From Desulfuromonadales bacterium (GTDB taxonomy: Bacteria > Desulfobacterota > Desulfuromonadia > Desulfuromonadales > BM103), in NCBI GenBank assembly GCA_030145195.1, contig JAQYVY010000002.1:1-57284 (forward strand): a stretch of DNA of 57,284 bases, given 5' to 3'. How positions within the stretch are numbered: the stretch's first letter is position 1; each line of letters begins with the position of its first letter. Made by a program: the position numbers and the translations under genes. Shown piece by piece: positions 1-9,920 of this stretch. Below the pieces are notes generated by a model, which was not told the DNA's origin, did no database searches, and was given only the letters and a program-made list of their open reading frames with translations.

Positions 1-1
1 T

Positions 2-622
2 GTCTTCGACGGAGTCCGCGACCGGCTGCAGCGCAGCAGTGGGAGAATCCGCCAGCGCGGCCCAGACTATCTTGCTTATGCTTTGCTTGATTCGATTGTT
101 GACAGCTATTTTCACATTCTGGAAAAAATCGGCGACAGGCTGGTTCAATTGGAAGATCAACTGATCAGCAACCCCGAAGCCTCACTGCTGACGACCATCC
201 ATCACTACAAGCGCGAGCTCCTTTTGCTGCGTAAGTCGATATGGCCGCTGCGGGAAGTGATTAGTCAGCTCCACAAGGAAGACTCCGCCCTGATCAGTGA
301 AGGCACTCAGATTTACCTGCGCGACCTGTATGATCACACCGTCCAGGCCATAGACACTCTGGAAATTTTTCGCGACACTGTCACCGGCCTGCAGGATCTG
401 TATATGTCATCAGTCAGCAACCGCATGAACGAGATCATGAAGGTTTTAACCATCATGGCCTCGATCTTCATTCCTCTGACCTTTATCGCTGGCATCTACG
501 GCATGAACTTTGAGTACATACCCGAGCTCAAGTGGCGGTGGAGCTATTTTGTCCTTTGGGGATTTATGGCCTGTTGTGCGAGTGCCATGATCGTCTATTT
601 CCGAAAGAAGAAGTGGCTATGA
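2..622 (+). CDS. corA: CorA-family magnesium/divalent cation channel, C-terminal part
   Basis: The reading frame is open from base 2 to the stop at 620-622, so the N-terminus lies outside the window. About 206 residues are present: the end of the cytoplasmic domain, the long stalk helix (many Leu/Glu/Lys, roughly residues 30-150) and two C-terminal membrane segments. The first membrane segment ends with the family signature YGMN (bases 497-508), which forms the selectivity filter, and the protein closes with a short basic tail (RKKKWL). CorA proteins form inner-membrane homopentamers that let Mg2+ (or Co2+/Ni2+) in. The stop codon overlaps the ATG of the next gene (ATGA), so the two are probably translationally coupled. 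Family is sure; exact ion preference is not visible. Confidence 0.93.
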   Translation, partial: VFDGVRDRLQRSSGRIRQRGPDYLAYALLDSIVDSYFHILEKIGDRLVQLEDQLISNPEASLLTTIHHYKRELLLLRKSIWPLREVISQLHKEDSALISEGTQIYLRDLYDHTVQAIDTLEIFRDTVTGLQDLYMSSVSNRMNEIMKVLTIMASIFIPLTFIAGIYGMNFEYIPELKWRWSYFVLWGFMACCASAMIVYFRKKKWL

Positions 623-3069
623 ACCCTATAAAACGAACCCGTTTTGTCGTCAGGTTGCTCACATTTCTGGCCATTGCCTTTTGTGCCCTCGGCAGCATCC
701 AGGTAAACGCCGAAGGACCTCTGGTTCAAGAAAAAACCTTTCCCGGCCTGAACGAAGTCATCCCTAAAGCCACAGCAATCGCGGCCAAGATGACTGAAGC
801 GAACGCAACGGTTGATCTGACGGATTCCCTGGAAGACGTTTACCCAAAAATCACTGAACTGACCGTCAACCTCAACGCATTGGAAGAGCAATTCGCCACG
901 TGGGAGGATATAATCAATTGGCCGCTGAATCGGCTGATGACCGCAGAAGCAAGTTATGCTCAGATCGAGCAGCAGCAAAAGCCTCTCTTCGAAACAATTT
1001 CCCGGCAGCTCAAAGAGCTTGAAGACTTGCGGGCGAAGTGGACAACAGAAAAAACCGATTGGAACGACTGGCAGACCTCTTTAGAGCAATCTGGAGTCGA
1101 ACGCCCGGTTGAAACGTTTACCAAAACCCGGCAGAGCATCGATCAACTCTTGCAGAGAATCTCCCAGACCTCATCTAACCTGATCAAAAGGCAGGAACAG
1201 TTTTCTCCAACACAGCAAATCATCACCAGCCGACTGGCCCTGATCAGTAAAACTCTGAGTCAACTCCGGCAAGAGACCTTCCGGCGAAACGCTTTTTCAT
1301 TATTCAGCTTTGATTTCTATCGACAATTCACTCCCGAGCTGTTCACCGAATACCGCGACAACTTGCTGTCGAGCCTCAGCCTTCCAAGCAACTTCTGGCA
1401 ACAGCATAATACGATCGTCATAATCCAAGTGCTCTGCCTGCTCTTGCTTGCGGTAATACTCTTTCACCGCAGAACCCAAACCAAACCAATTTCAAATGAA
1501 TGGCGGTTTCTCTTTCAGCACCCGGTTGCCGGTTCAATCTTCATCACCCTGGCAGTAACAACGGGCTTTTATGAAAAAATCCCGCCTTTCTGGAGTTGGT
1601 TACTGCTGACGATCGCAACCATTTCCGGAACTATCCTGGTTGTCGCGATGGTGGAAAAGTCTCGGCGAAGAAGACTGATTAAAACCCTCGCTGCGGTTTT
1701 TCTGGTTTCTGAGTCACTCAAATTCAGCGGCTTGCCGACCCCTGCCTACCAACTTTATGAAGTTTTACTTTGCGCTATCGCCTCACCTTTATGCTTATTG
1801 ATCGCGCGCCGACGGCACCGTCAGGAGCCCGAACGCTCTGGCTTATATCTGACATCTCTCTATCTAATCAGCCTATTTGCACTGATCGGACTGGTCACGG
1901 CACTCCTGGGATTCGCCACCCTTTCTACGCATCTGATTGATGCCGTTCTCGGATCTATCGTCATCATGTTTATGATGCGAATCGGAATCCACCTTGCGGA
2001 TGGGGGGATTACTGAAGCGCTGCGACTGCATTGGATCCAGGATCGCCAGTTCGTCAAAAGCCTTGGCATCAGCACCGCAGAACGCCTAAAAACTCTGGCA
2101 CGGGTTTTTATTCTGGTTAACGCCTTGCTTTTACTGACGATTGTCTGGAACCTGTATAATGATGTCGATGAAGCCATGGCTGACATCTTAAGCATCGAAT
2201 ACAGCATCGGCGAATTCAACCTCTCAGTCTATATGGTGGTGATGGTCACTCTGGTCCTCTACCTGACCAACCTGACCTCCTGGCTCTTACAAGCCATTAC
2301 CGACGCCCATTACATGACACCCCGGAAGATGGACTTGGGGGTCAAGACCGCACTGAAGAGACTTCTGCATTACGCCCTCTTCTGCATCGGCTTTTTCATC
2401 GCGGTCAGCATGGCCGGACTCGATCTGCAAAAATTCACTATCATCGCCGGCGCCCTCGGCGTAGGCATCGGCTTCGGCCTGCAAAACATCGTCAACAACT
2501 TTGTCAGCGGACTGATCCTGCTGTTTGAACGCCCGGTCAAGGTTGGCGACACCATCAATATCGACGACACCTGGGGCACCATTACCCGGATCGGCCTACG
2601 CTCAACTGTTTTCGAGACCCTCGACCGCTCCGAAATTATAGTTCCAAACTCTGACCTGATTTCGCAAAAAGTCACCAACTGGACTTTTACCACCAATGTC
2701 TCGCGCATCATCCTGCCGGTCGGCGTCGCCTATGGCAGCCCTCTGGACACGGTTTTGGAGATTCTAACGCGAGCCGCCAAGGACCATCCGGATATCCTCG
2801 CCGAACCGGAAGTTTCCGCCATCTTTACCGGCTTCGGTGAAAGCTCGATCGACTTCGAATTGCGCGCATGGATTTCTGATATCGGCAAGCGTCTCAAGGT
2901 CAAGAGCGACCTGGGGCAAGCCATCGACCGTCTCTTCCGTGAGGAAGGCATTACCATCCCCTTCCCGCAACGGGACTTGCATTTACGCAGCGTCGAATCT
3001 AACCTACAGTCACTGCTGGATAATTCTGCAATAAAACAGTCATCCGAACCTCAAGGACCGATTGAATGA
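619..3069 (+). CDS. large MscS-family mechanosensitive channel (DUF3772/YbiO/MscK type)
   Basis: Protein of 816 residues. I start it at ATG 619, which overlaps the corA stop and gives a clear signal peptide (basic start, then a hydrophobic stretch ending near VNA); longer starts would lie inside corA. Residues of about 40-240 form a periplasmic, helical, coiled-coil-like domain. About eight or more hydrophobic segments follow, then the MscS core near residues 600-800: the pore-lining helix rich in Gly/Ala (GALGVGIGFGLQNIV), the beta domain (FERPVKVGDTI) and the soluble C-terminal domain. Family role: opening under membrane tension to release solutes during osmotic downshock. The stop overlaps the gltB start. 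The substrate or gating tension cannot be read from sequence. Confidence 0.9.
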   Translation: MNPIKRTRFVVRLLTFLAIAFCALGSIQVNAEGPLVQEKTFPGLNEVIPKATAIAAKMTEANATVDLTDSLEDVYPKITELTVNLNALEEQFATWEDIINWPLNRLMTAEASYAQIEQQQKPLFETISRQLKELEDLRAKWTTEKTDWNDWQTSLEQSGVERPVETFTKTRQSIDQLLQRISQTSSNLIKRQEQFSPTQQIITSRLALISKTLSQLRQETFRRNAFSLFSFDFYRQFTPELFTEYRDNLLSSLSLPSNFWQQHNTIVIIQVLCLLLLAVILFHRRTQTKPISNEWRFLFQHPVAGSIFITLAVTTGFYEKIPPFWSWLLLTIATISGTILVVAMVEKSRRRRLIKTLAAVFLVSESLKFSGLPTPAYQLYEVLLCAIASPLCLLIARRRHRQEPERSGLYLTSLYLISLFALIGLVTALLGFATLSTHLIDAVLGSIVIMFMMRIGIHLADGGITEALRLHWIQDRQFVKSLGISTAERLKTLARVFILVNALLLLTIVWNLYNDVDEAMADILSIEYSIGEFNLSVYMVVMVTLVLYLTNLTSWLLQAITDAHYMTPRKMDLGVKTALKRLLHYALFCIGFFIAVSMAGLDLQKFTIIAGALGVGIGFGLQNIVNNFVSGLILLFERPVKVGDTINIDDTWGTITRIGLRSTVFETLDRSEIIVPNSDLISQKVTNWTFTTNVSRIILPVGVAYGSPLDTVLEILTRAAKDHPDILAEPEVSAIFTGFGESSIDFELRAWISDIGKRLKVKSDLGQAIDRLFREEGITIPFPQRDLHLRSVESNLQSLLDNSAIKQSSEPQGPIE

Positions 3070-6000
3070 ACTACGAGAACCAATTCCACGACGCCTGCGG
3101 CATGGGCATACTCGCCAACCTGCGCGCCAAACCGAGCCATGAGCTATTACAGGATTCTATCCGCGCCCTCTCGCGCATGATGCACCGCGGCGCCATCGCC
3201 GCCGATGGCAAGACCGGTGACGGCTGCGGCATCCTCTGCGCCATTCCGGATGCCTTCATGCGCCAGATTGCCAAAGATAACGGCGTCTCCCTGCCGGAGA
3301 ACTTTGCTGTAGCCACCCTGTTCCTCTCCACCCCAGAGGCACAACAGGAGATATTCCGCGAGTATTGCGCCCGCAACGACCTCACGGTCGTGCTGTTCCG
3401 CGATGTCCCGTTGAACACCGATGCGCTGGGTGAATATGCCCTGACCCGACTGCCAAAGGTCATTCAGGCGTTCGTCGTCCCAACAGAACTAAGCGCCACC
3501 CTTCGTTTCGACGCCTTGATTTACCTGACCCGAAAGGAGCTCGAAAATGAGTTCAAACACGAGTCGGCATTCTATATTACTTCCTTCAGCCGAACCCTCC
3601 TGTCCTACAAGGGGCTGGTGATGCCGAACAACCTGCAGCAGCTGTTCCCGGATCTTGAACGTGAGGATTTCGCCACCCATTTCGTCCTCTTTCACCAGCG
3701 TTTTTCGACCAACACCCTTCCACAGTGGCGCCTGGCCCAACCGTTCCGGAACCTCTGCCACAACGGTGAAATCAATTCGATCCAGAGCAACCGCTTTAAC
3801 GCTATGGCTAAAGCCGCGGCCATGGAGAGCCCGGTTTTCACGGCCGAGGAGTTAGCTCGGATCATGCCGATCCTGCAGGAGGATGCCAGCGACAGTGCCA
3901 CCCTGGATAACATGTTCGAGTTTCTGCTGATCAATGGCGTCGATTATTTCAAAGCGGCCCGCATGCTGATTCCACCTGCCCGCCACAATGTGGCGCACAT
4001 GCCAGCCAAGCTTCGCTCCTTCTACGAATATACCTCGGCCGCGTGGGAGCCCTGGGACGGTCCGGCCGCAGTCAGCCTGACCAACGGCCGCTATGTCGGC
4101 TGCCTACTTGACCGTAACGGCCTGCGCCCGGCCAAATATGTGATCACCACCGATCATCGGCTGTTGATTACCAGCGAATTCGGCGTGCTCGGCACCCCGC
4201 CAGAGAAGATTCGCGAACGCGGGCGGCTACAGAGTGGCGAGATGATCGCCGCCGACTTGCAGACCGGACAGGTCTTCAAATCAGACGACATCGACCGCTA
4301 TCTGATGGATTCCCAGACCTATAGCGACTGGCTGACTGACCGCACCTACTACCTGATGGAGTTCATTGAACACCAATTCGAGGATTTGAAGGACTACCGT
4401 TACGACAACCTGCATCAGTTGCAGCGTTATCACAATGTCACTCACGAGAGCGTCGAATACGTGATCAAGCCCATGCTGCGCGACGGCAAAGAGCCAACGG
4501 GCTCCATGGGAGACGACACTCCGCCAGCCGCCTTCTCCGAAGTACAACGTAATTTCAGTGATTTTTTCCGCCAGAAATTCGCCCAGGTCACCAATCCACC
4601 GATCGACCCCTATCGTGAGAAGGTCGTCATGTCGGCGACTATCGGCATTGGCGAAATTGGCAACCCGCTGATCGAGGAACCGGAACGTGGCCGTCGGCTG
4701 AAGAACATTTCACCGATTCTTTCACGCGACATCTTCGATGCCCTACTCTCCTTCGGCGACCCTGACAAGCCGCGTTTTGAGGCCTGCTACAAGCACCAAC
4801 ACTTCACCACCGGCTTTGAGCAAGACCTCGATCTAGCATTGTCTCTACTCGGCGACGCAGTGATCACAGCAGTCAGATCGAATCAGACCCGGGTGGTCAT
4901 TCTTGATGACCGTGTTCTGAGCCAGAAAACCAGACTGATTCCGATGGCCATGGCCATCGGCTATCTCAACCAGCGATTACTCCGCGAAGAACTGCGTCAT
5001 CTCGTCTCCTTAATCGCCGTCACCGGGGAAGTTATTAACCCGCACCATGCTTGCGTTCTGATCGGCTACGGAGCCATTGCTATCTATCCCTGGCTCCTCT
5101 ACGCCACGGGCCTGGAGATGTGCGAACACGAAGATATGACCCTGCGCGAAACCCGCCTGGCCCTGAAAAATCTTTACGAGTCCCTGACCATGGGCATCCT
5201 CAAAATCATGTCAAAGATGGGCATCAGCACCGTCTCCAGCTACCGCAATGCCGCCCTGTTTGACACTCTCGGCCTCTCTAACGAGGTCGTGCAAAATTGT
5301 TTTGCGGCCTCTAAAGCCTTGTTGCCTGGTCTCGGCTTCCAGGAAATTGAGGAACGGATCGACAAGGTCCATGCCCGGGTGTTCAAGCAGACTCATATGC
5401 TGCCGGTTTACCCTTTGGCTGTTGGCAGCGCTAGCCGAGACAACCTGGCTGGCGAGTATCACGATTTCAATTCAAAAGTGGTCGTTACCATCCACCATTT
5501 TGCCGAAACCCTGACTCGTGAGGACTACCTCAAGTTCAGAGACCTGATCTTGGGACGAGGGCAACGCTTTGTCCGCGACTTTTTTACCTGGAACAGCGGC
5601 AGGAAACCGATCCCGCTCGAAGAGGTGGAACCGGTCGAGGCGATCACCCGCCGCTTCGACTCGGCGGCCATGTCGCTCGGTTCGATCTCACCCGAAGCCC
5701 ACGAAGCCCTGGCTGAAGCGATGCACATCCTTGGCGGCTGTTCCAATAGCGGCGAAGGCGGCGAAGCTTCAGAACGCTTGAAGACCATTCGCAACAGTAA
5801 GATCAAGCAGATCGCCTCGGGCCGTTTCGGCGTCACTCCCGCTTATCTGCGGAGTGCAGAGGAGATCCAGATCAAGGTCGCCCAGGGCGCCAAACCTGGA
5901 GAAGGGGGTCAGCTGCCGGGAGAGAAGGTCACCCCCTTGATTGCGACGCTGCGGCACACCATCCCGGGCGTCACCCTGATCTCACCACCACCGCATCACG

Positions 6001-7487
6001 ATATTTATTCAATCGAAGATCTGGCACAGCTGATCTTTGATCTGAAACAGGTCAACCCGGAAGCCCGGATCTCGGTCAAACTGGTTTCAAGCGATGGCGT
6101 CGGCACAATCGCCGCCGGAGTGGCCAAAGCCTATGCCGACCGCATCATCATCTCTGGAGCCGACGGCGGCACTGGGGCCGCGCCGCAGACCTCAATCAAG
6201 TTTGCCGGCAACCCGTGGGAACTCGGCCTGGCCGAAGCCAACCAGAGCCTCAAGGGCAACAACCTACGCGACCTGGTACAGCTCCAGACTGACGGCGGAC
6301 TCAAGATCGGCAGCGACATCGTAAAGGCAGCCATGCTCGGTGCCGAGTTCTATGGTTTTGGAACCCCATTGCTGGTGATGCTCGGCTGCAAACTGCTGAG
6401 GGTCTGCCACCTCAATCGCTGTACCGTCGGGGTTGCCACCCAGGACCAGATTCTGCGCGGCCACTTTGTCGGCACTGTCGACAAAGTGGTTAGCTACCTG
6501 CGGAACGTCGCCGAAGACGTCCGTGAGATCCTGGCGCAAATCGGCTGCCGAAGTCTCGATGAAGTCCTCGGCCGCACCGACATGCTCAAACTGGTTGAAG
6601 AGTCACAAGCGGATCGCTTCGATTTCAGTCAGGTCCTGGCCTACCGGGAAGGGGCAAACAGCCGACAGAAAAACAACGAGCCGTTTGACAAGAACCCGTA
6701 TGAAAAACAACTGCTCGAAGACGTCAGCGCAGTCATCCACAACCCGGAACAGGAGATCACCCTTGAGCGGGAGATATGTAACCTCAACCGCTCGGTCGGT
6801 GCCATGATCAGCGGCGAGATCGCCAAACATTATGGTGATGCCGGACTGCCCAAAGAAGCCATCACCCTAAAGCTGAGCGGCGTCGCCGGTCAATCACTTG
6901 GAGCCTTCCTGATTCATGGCGTGAACATCTTCCTCAATGGCGTCGCCAACGACTATGTTGGCAAAAGCATGAACGCCGGACGAATCATCATCACGCCACG
7001 CATCTATCAAGAAGGGACGGCGGTGATCGGCAACACCTGCCTCTACGGTGCGACTGGCGGCAAGCTGTTTGCTGCTGGCTTAGCGGGCGAACGCTTCGCA
7101 GTGCGAAACTCCGGGGCGCTCTCCTGCGTTGAGGGAGTCGGCGACCATGCCTGTGAATATATGACCGGCGGAACCGTGGTCATCCTCGGCGAGACCGGCA
7201 TCAACTTCGGCGCAGGCATGACCGGCGGGGCCGCCTTCATCTACGACCGCAACAAAACCTTCATCGACAACCTCAACGGAGAATTGGTCGAGGCCCGACG
7301 GATCGACGTTGACGATGACAACGAAGGCAAGATGTATTTGAAGACGATTCTGTCCAGCTACGTGGAACGCACTCAGAGTCCCAAGGCCAGCTTCATTCTT
7401 GAAAACTTTCGCGAGGAGTTGGCCTACTTCTGGATGGTCACGCCAAAGGACATGCGTGCACCGTTGAACCCGAAGGAAGGCAACTAG
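3066..7487 (+). CDS. gltB: glutamate synthase (NADPH) large subunit
   Basis: Protein of 1473 residues, the usual length of bacterial GltB. It starts at ATG 3066, overlapping the previous stop by 4 bp. A short propeptide of 10 residues precedes Cys11 in the ACGMG motif, the N-terminal nucleophile that removes ammonia from glutamine. After the glutaminase domain (to about residue 400) come the central domain, the FMN-binding synthase barrel (about 800-1200) and the C-terminal beta-helix. The 3Fe-4S cysteines are C1108, C1114 and C1119 (CX5CX4C). It converts 2-oxoglutarate plus glutamine to two glutamates together with GltD, which is 126 bp downstream. No truncation is seen. The coupling to a mechanosensitive channel gene upstream is unusual. 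Confidence 0.97.
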   Translation: MNYENQFHDACGMGILANLRAKPSHELLQDSIRALSRMMHRGAIAADGKTGDGCGILCAIPDAFMRQIAKDNGVSLPENFAVATLFLSTPEAQQEIFREYCARNDLTVVLFRDVPLNTDALGEYALTRLPKVIQAFVVPTELSATLRFDALIYLTRKELENEFKHESAFYITSFSRTLLSYKGLVMPNNLQQLFPDLEREDFATHFVLFHQRFSTNTLPQWRLAQPFRNLCHNGEINSIQSNRFNAMAKAAAMESPVFTAEELARIMPILQEDASDSATLDNMFEFLLINGVDYFKAARMLIPPARHNVAHMPAKLRSFYEYTSAAWEPWDGPAAVSLTNGRYVGCLLDRNGLRPAKYVITTDHRLLITSEFGVLGTPPEKIRERGRLQSGEMIAADLQTGQVFKSDDIDRYLMDSQTYSDWLTDRTYYLMEFIEHQFEDLKDYRYDNLHQLQRYHNVTHESVEYVIKPMLRDGKEPTGSMGDDTPPAAFSEVQRNFSDFFRQKFAQVTNPPIDPYREKVVMSATIGIGEIGNPLIEEPERGRRLKNISPILSRDIFDALLSFGDPDKPRFEACYKHQHFTTGFEQDLDLALSLLGDAVITAVRSNQTRVVILDDRVLSQKTRLIPMAMAIGYLNQRLLREELRHLVSLIAVTGEVINPHHACVLIGYGAIAIYPWLLYATGLEMCEHEDMTLRETRLALKNLYESLTMGILKIMSKMGISTVSSYRNAALFDTLGLSNEVVQNCFAASKALLPGLGFQEIEERIDKVHARVFKQTHMLPVYPLAVGSASRDNLAGEYHDFNSKVVVTIHHFAETLTREDYLKFRDLILGRGQRFVRDFFTWNSGRKPIPLEEVEPVEAITRRFDSAAMSLGSISPEAHEALAEAMHILGGCSNSGEGGEASERLKTIRNSKIKQIASGRFGVTPAYLRSAEEIQIKVAQGAKPGEGGQLPGEKVTPLIATLRHTIPGVTLISPPPHHDIYSIEDLAQLIFDLKQVNPEARISVKLVSSDGVGTIAAGVAKAYADRIIISGADGGTGAAPQTSIKFAGNPWELGLAEANQSLKGNNLRDLVQLQTDGGLKIGSDIVKAAMLGAEFYGFGTPLLVMLGCKLLRVCHLNRCTVGVATQDQILRGHFVGTVDKVVSYLRNVAEDVREILAQIGCRSLDEVLGRTDMLKLVEESQADRFDFSQVLAYREGANSRQKNNEPFDKNPYEKQLLEDVSAVIHNPEQEITLEREICNLNRSVGAMISGEIAKHYGDAGLPKEAITLKLSGVAGQSLGAFLIHGVNIFLNGVANDYVGKSMNAGRIIITPRIYQEGTAVIGNTCLYGATGGKLFAAGLAGERFAVRNSGALSCVEGVGDHACEYMTGGTVVILGETGINFGAGMTGGAAFIYDRNKTFIDNLNGELVEARRIDVDDDNEGKMYLKTILSSYVERTQSPKASFILENFREELAYFWMVTPKDMRAPLNPKEGN

Positions 7488-7613
7488 TCACCGGTTTTGT
7501 AGTGCAATGAGCTGAGCGAAAAGTGTTGAGACAAAAAAATGTCGGCGGAAAAAAACAATCACCAACATCACGGCGCGGACGGATTAAAACTGTCGGCCGG
7601 CTGAGAGAACAGT

Positions 7614-9002
7614 ATGCAAAGTTTCGTAACAACCAACCGAGAAGAGTTGGACAAGAAAGACGTGAGCCGGCGGGTCAAGAATTTCGAGGAAATTTACCGC
7701 TTCTTCACCGACCGCAAGGTCGCGCGCCAGGCAGAACGATGCGTCCAATGCGGAGACCCTTTCTGTACCACCATTGGCTGCCCGCTTGGAAACTATATCC
7801 CGCAATGGCTCGAAGCGATCGCCGAGAAGGATTTAGAAAAAGCCTTCTTGCTCTCCAACGAGACATCGCCATTCCCCGAAATTCTCGGACGGGTTTGCCC
7901 GCACAACTATCTCTGCGAAGGGGCCTGCACCCTCGACGACGGGTACGGTGCAATCACGATCGGACCGATCGAAGCATCGATCACCGATCTCGCTTTCGAG
8001 GCTGGCTACAGGCTCCCCTTCCCCGGCATCACAACCAATAAGAAGGTTGCCGTGATCGGTTCCGGTCCAGCAGGCATGAGCTGTGCCCACTTCCTGTTGC
8101 GCGCTGGCATCAAGGTCGATATGTTTGAGCGCACCAGCCTTCCCGGCGGTCTGCTCACGTTCGGCATCCCCGGCTTCAAGTTGGACAAAAAGATTGTTGA
8201 GCGTCGCTTTCGGGTTCTTGAGGAGGCGGGCCTGACCCTGCACCTGAAAACCGAGATCGGCCATGACCGCCCGGTCACTAAGCTGGCCGAAGATTATGAT
8301 GCCGTATTCCTCGGCCTCGGCGCGACCAATGGCAAACGCGCAAGAATCGAGAATGAAGATCATGAACATGTTTTTTTGGCCATGGAGTTTCTGACCAACG
8401 TACAGCGCCAACTGATCGGCAAATCCTGGATGGAACGCTTCGGCGTTCTGGGCAAACGCGTCGTCGTCATCGGCGGCGGCGATACAGCCATGGACTGCGT
8501 TCGTACCGCCATTCGGGAAGGTGCTGAGAGTGTCACCTGTCTTTACCGCCGTGATGAGAAAAACATGCCGGGTAGCAGCAAGGAATACCATAATGCAGTC
8601 GAAGAAGGCGTCACCTTCATGTTCACCGAAGCCCCGGAGCGGATCGTCCTCAACGACAGCGGTGACATCGCCGGAATTGATGCCGTCCGAACAGCACTAG
8701 GGGAACCTGATGCCAGTGGCCGACAGCAGGTCAAGATTCTTCCCGGAACTGAGCACTGCATCCCGGCCGACATCGTGATCATGGCTCTCGGTTTCGACAT
8801 GGAAGGCTTTCCCTGGCTGACCGACGCCGGGGTAAAACTCGGGAAATGGGGCGAAATCGGCATCGACCCGAAAACCGGACAGACCTCAAATCCAAAAATT
8901 TACGCCGGAGGGGATTGTCATCGCGGCGCAGATCTGGTTGTAACGGCCGCTGCGGATGGGCGGAAAGCAGCGATGACAATTATGGAAAACCTGCTCGGCT
9001 GA
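7614..9002 (+). CDS. gltD: glutamate synthase small subunit (NADPH-binding, FAD)
   Basis: Protein of 462 residues, normal length. The N-terminal domain carries the cysteine motifs for 4Fe-4S clusters (CVQCGDPFC, then GCPLGN and a later CPHNYLCEGAC). Two Rossmann folds follow: VIGSGPAGMSCAHFL near residue 145 for FAD and VIGGGDTAMDC near residue 285 for NADPH. It hands electrons from NADPH to the FMN and 3Fe-4S centre of GltB. The 126-bp gap after gltB has no terminator, so co-transcription is likely. A different-frame open stretch from 7523 overlaps the gene but has no family features. The start ATG at 7614 is preceded by GAGAGAAC. Confidence 0.95.
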   Translation: MQSFVTTNREELDKKDVSRRVKNFEEIYRFFTDRKVARQAERCVQCGDPFCTTIGCPLGNYIPQWLEAIAEKDLEKAFLLSNETSPFPEILGRVCPHNYLCEGACTLDDGYGAITIGPIEASITDLAFEAGYRLPFPGITTNKKVAVIGSGPAGMSCAHFLLRAGIKVDMFERTSLPGGLLTFGIPGFKLDKKIVERRFRVLEEAGLTLHLKTEIGHDRPVTKLAEDYDAVFLGLGATNGKRARIENEDHEHVFLAMEFLTNVQRQLIGKSWMERFGVLGKRVVVIGGGDTAMDCVRTAIREGAESVTCLYRRDEKNMPGSSKEYHNAVEEGVTFMFTEAPERIVLNDSGDIAGIDAVRTALGEPDASGRQQVKILPGTEHCIPADIVIMALGFDMEGFPWLTDAGVKLGKWGEIGIDPKTGQTSNPKIYAGGDCHRGADLVVTAAADGRKAAMTIMENLLG

Positions 9003-9097
9003 TCCTGCGGTTCAAAATCAGCCCGCCTTGTAGCTGATCCTGACAGAGCAACACAACATCAGAAGCACCAACGGATGAGTCTGTTATAACAATCCTC

Positions 9098-9125
9098 TTG
9101 ACAGAAAATCTGATTAAAGTATAAT
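9098..9125 (+). promoter_or_regulatory. sigma-70 type promoter of the rubrerythrin gene
   Basis: TTGACA (9098-9103), 16-bp spacer, TATAAT (9120-9125): both hexamers match the consensus. It lies about 55 bp before the rubrerythrin ATG. The predicted transcription start is near 9132, inside the palindrome annotated next. Confidence 0.85.
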
Positions 9126-9128
9126 TTC

Positions 9129-9141
9129 GACCAATTTGGTC
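9129..9141. promoter_or_regulatory. 13-bp perfect palindrome over the rubrerythrin transcription start (candidate operator)
   Basis: GACCAA-T-TTGGTC is a perfect inverted repeat around a single central base, starting 4 bp after the -10 box. Its position over the predicted start site fits a repressor site that blocks RNA polymerase. Which regulator would bind is not known; peroxide- or iron-sulfur-responsive repressors are natural guesses given the gene it controls. Confidence 0.55.
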
Positions 9142-9179
9142 TTGTATTAATCATCATTCAATCCAGGGAGAAAACATCA

Positions 9180-9728
9180 ATGAAAAAGTTTACCTGTACG
9201 ATCTGCGGTTATGTTCATGAGGGTGAAGCCCCACCAGAGTGCTGCCCCCAGTGCAAAGCGCCCGCTAGCAAATTCATTGAAATGTCTGACACAGGCGAGT
9301 TGCAATGGGCCGACGAACATCGTATCGGCGTTGCCAAAGATGTTGATCCGGAAATTATTGAGGGCTTGCGCGCCAACTTCACCGGCGAATGCACCGAAGT
9401 CGGTATGTATCTGGCCATGAGCCGTCAAGCCGATCGCGAAGGCTACCCCGAAGTTGCCGAAGCCTACAAACGCATTGCTTTTGAAGAAGCGGAGCACGCC
9501 GCCAAATTTGCGGAACTACTCGGTGAAGTCCTTTGGGCCGACACCAAGACCAACCTGGAGAAGCGGCTTGAAGCCGAGCACGGTGCCTGCCAAGGCAAAA
9601 AGAACCTGGCCACCAAAGCCAAGGAGCTCAACCTTGATGCTATTCATGATACGGTTCATGAAATGTGCAAGGATGAGGCGCGTCACGGTTCTGCTTTTGC
9701 CGGGCTGTTGAAGCGCTTTTTCAGTTAA
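9180..9728 (+). CDS. rubrerythrin with N-terminal rubredoxin domain (peroxide reductase)
   Basis: Protein of 182 residues. Residues 1-35 form a rubredoxin-like domain with two iron-ligand pairs (C6/C9 and C22/C25). The rest is a ferritin-like four-helix bundle with ExxH-type di-iron motifs ([10 protein letters not shown] near residue 100 and DEARHGSAF near residue 165). The domain order (rubredoxin first) is that of reverse rubrerythrins, which reduce H2O2 to water in the cytoplasm of anaerobes. It is a single-gene unit with its own promoter, palindrome and terminator. RBS GGGAGAAA lies just before the ATG. The electron donor is not encoded next to it. Confidence 0.93.
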   Translation: MKKFTCTICGYVHEGEAPPECCPQCKAPASKFIEMSDTGELQWADEHRIGVAKDVDPEIIEGLRANFTGECTEVGMYLAMSRQADREGYPEVAEAYKRIAFEEAEHAAKFAELLGEVLWADTKTNLEKRLEAEHGACQGKKNLATKAKELNLDAIHDTVHEMCKDEARHGSAFAGLLKRFFS

Positions 9729-9755
9729 ACAAGGGAAGGTTTTATAGAATAGCAA

Positions 9756-9787
9756 GCAGGGCGGCCAACGGGCTGCCCTGCTTTTTT
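9756..9787 (+). terminator. intrinsic terminator after rubrerythrin
   Basis: 10-bp GC-rich stem with one G-U pair (9756-9765 with 9772-9781), 6-nt loop, then six T. Confidence 0.85.
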
Positions 9788-9920
9788 ATGGTGTATCTCA
9801 GTCTTATTGTTTGAGCCCAATGTTTAGGGGCTCGGTCCGCTTTCTGAGTTAATATCGGGGATTTCAAATATCCTTAGGACTTCCAGAGAGGATTTACAGT
9901 AATCGCTTCTTTGATGCTCT

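Noticed and set aside
595-978. Minus-strand frame inside the MscS-type gene
   Set aside because: Antisense shadow of a well-supported gene.
7523-8041. Plus-strand frame of 172 codons over the start of gltD
   Set aside because: Overlaps gltD in another frame, is very rich in Arg/Pro and has no family features.
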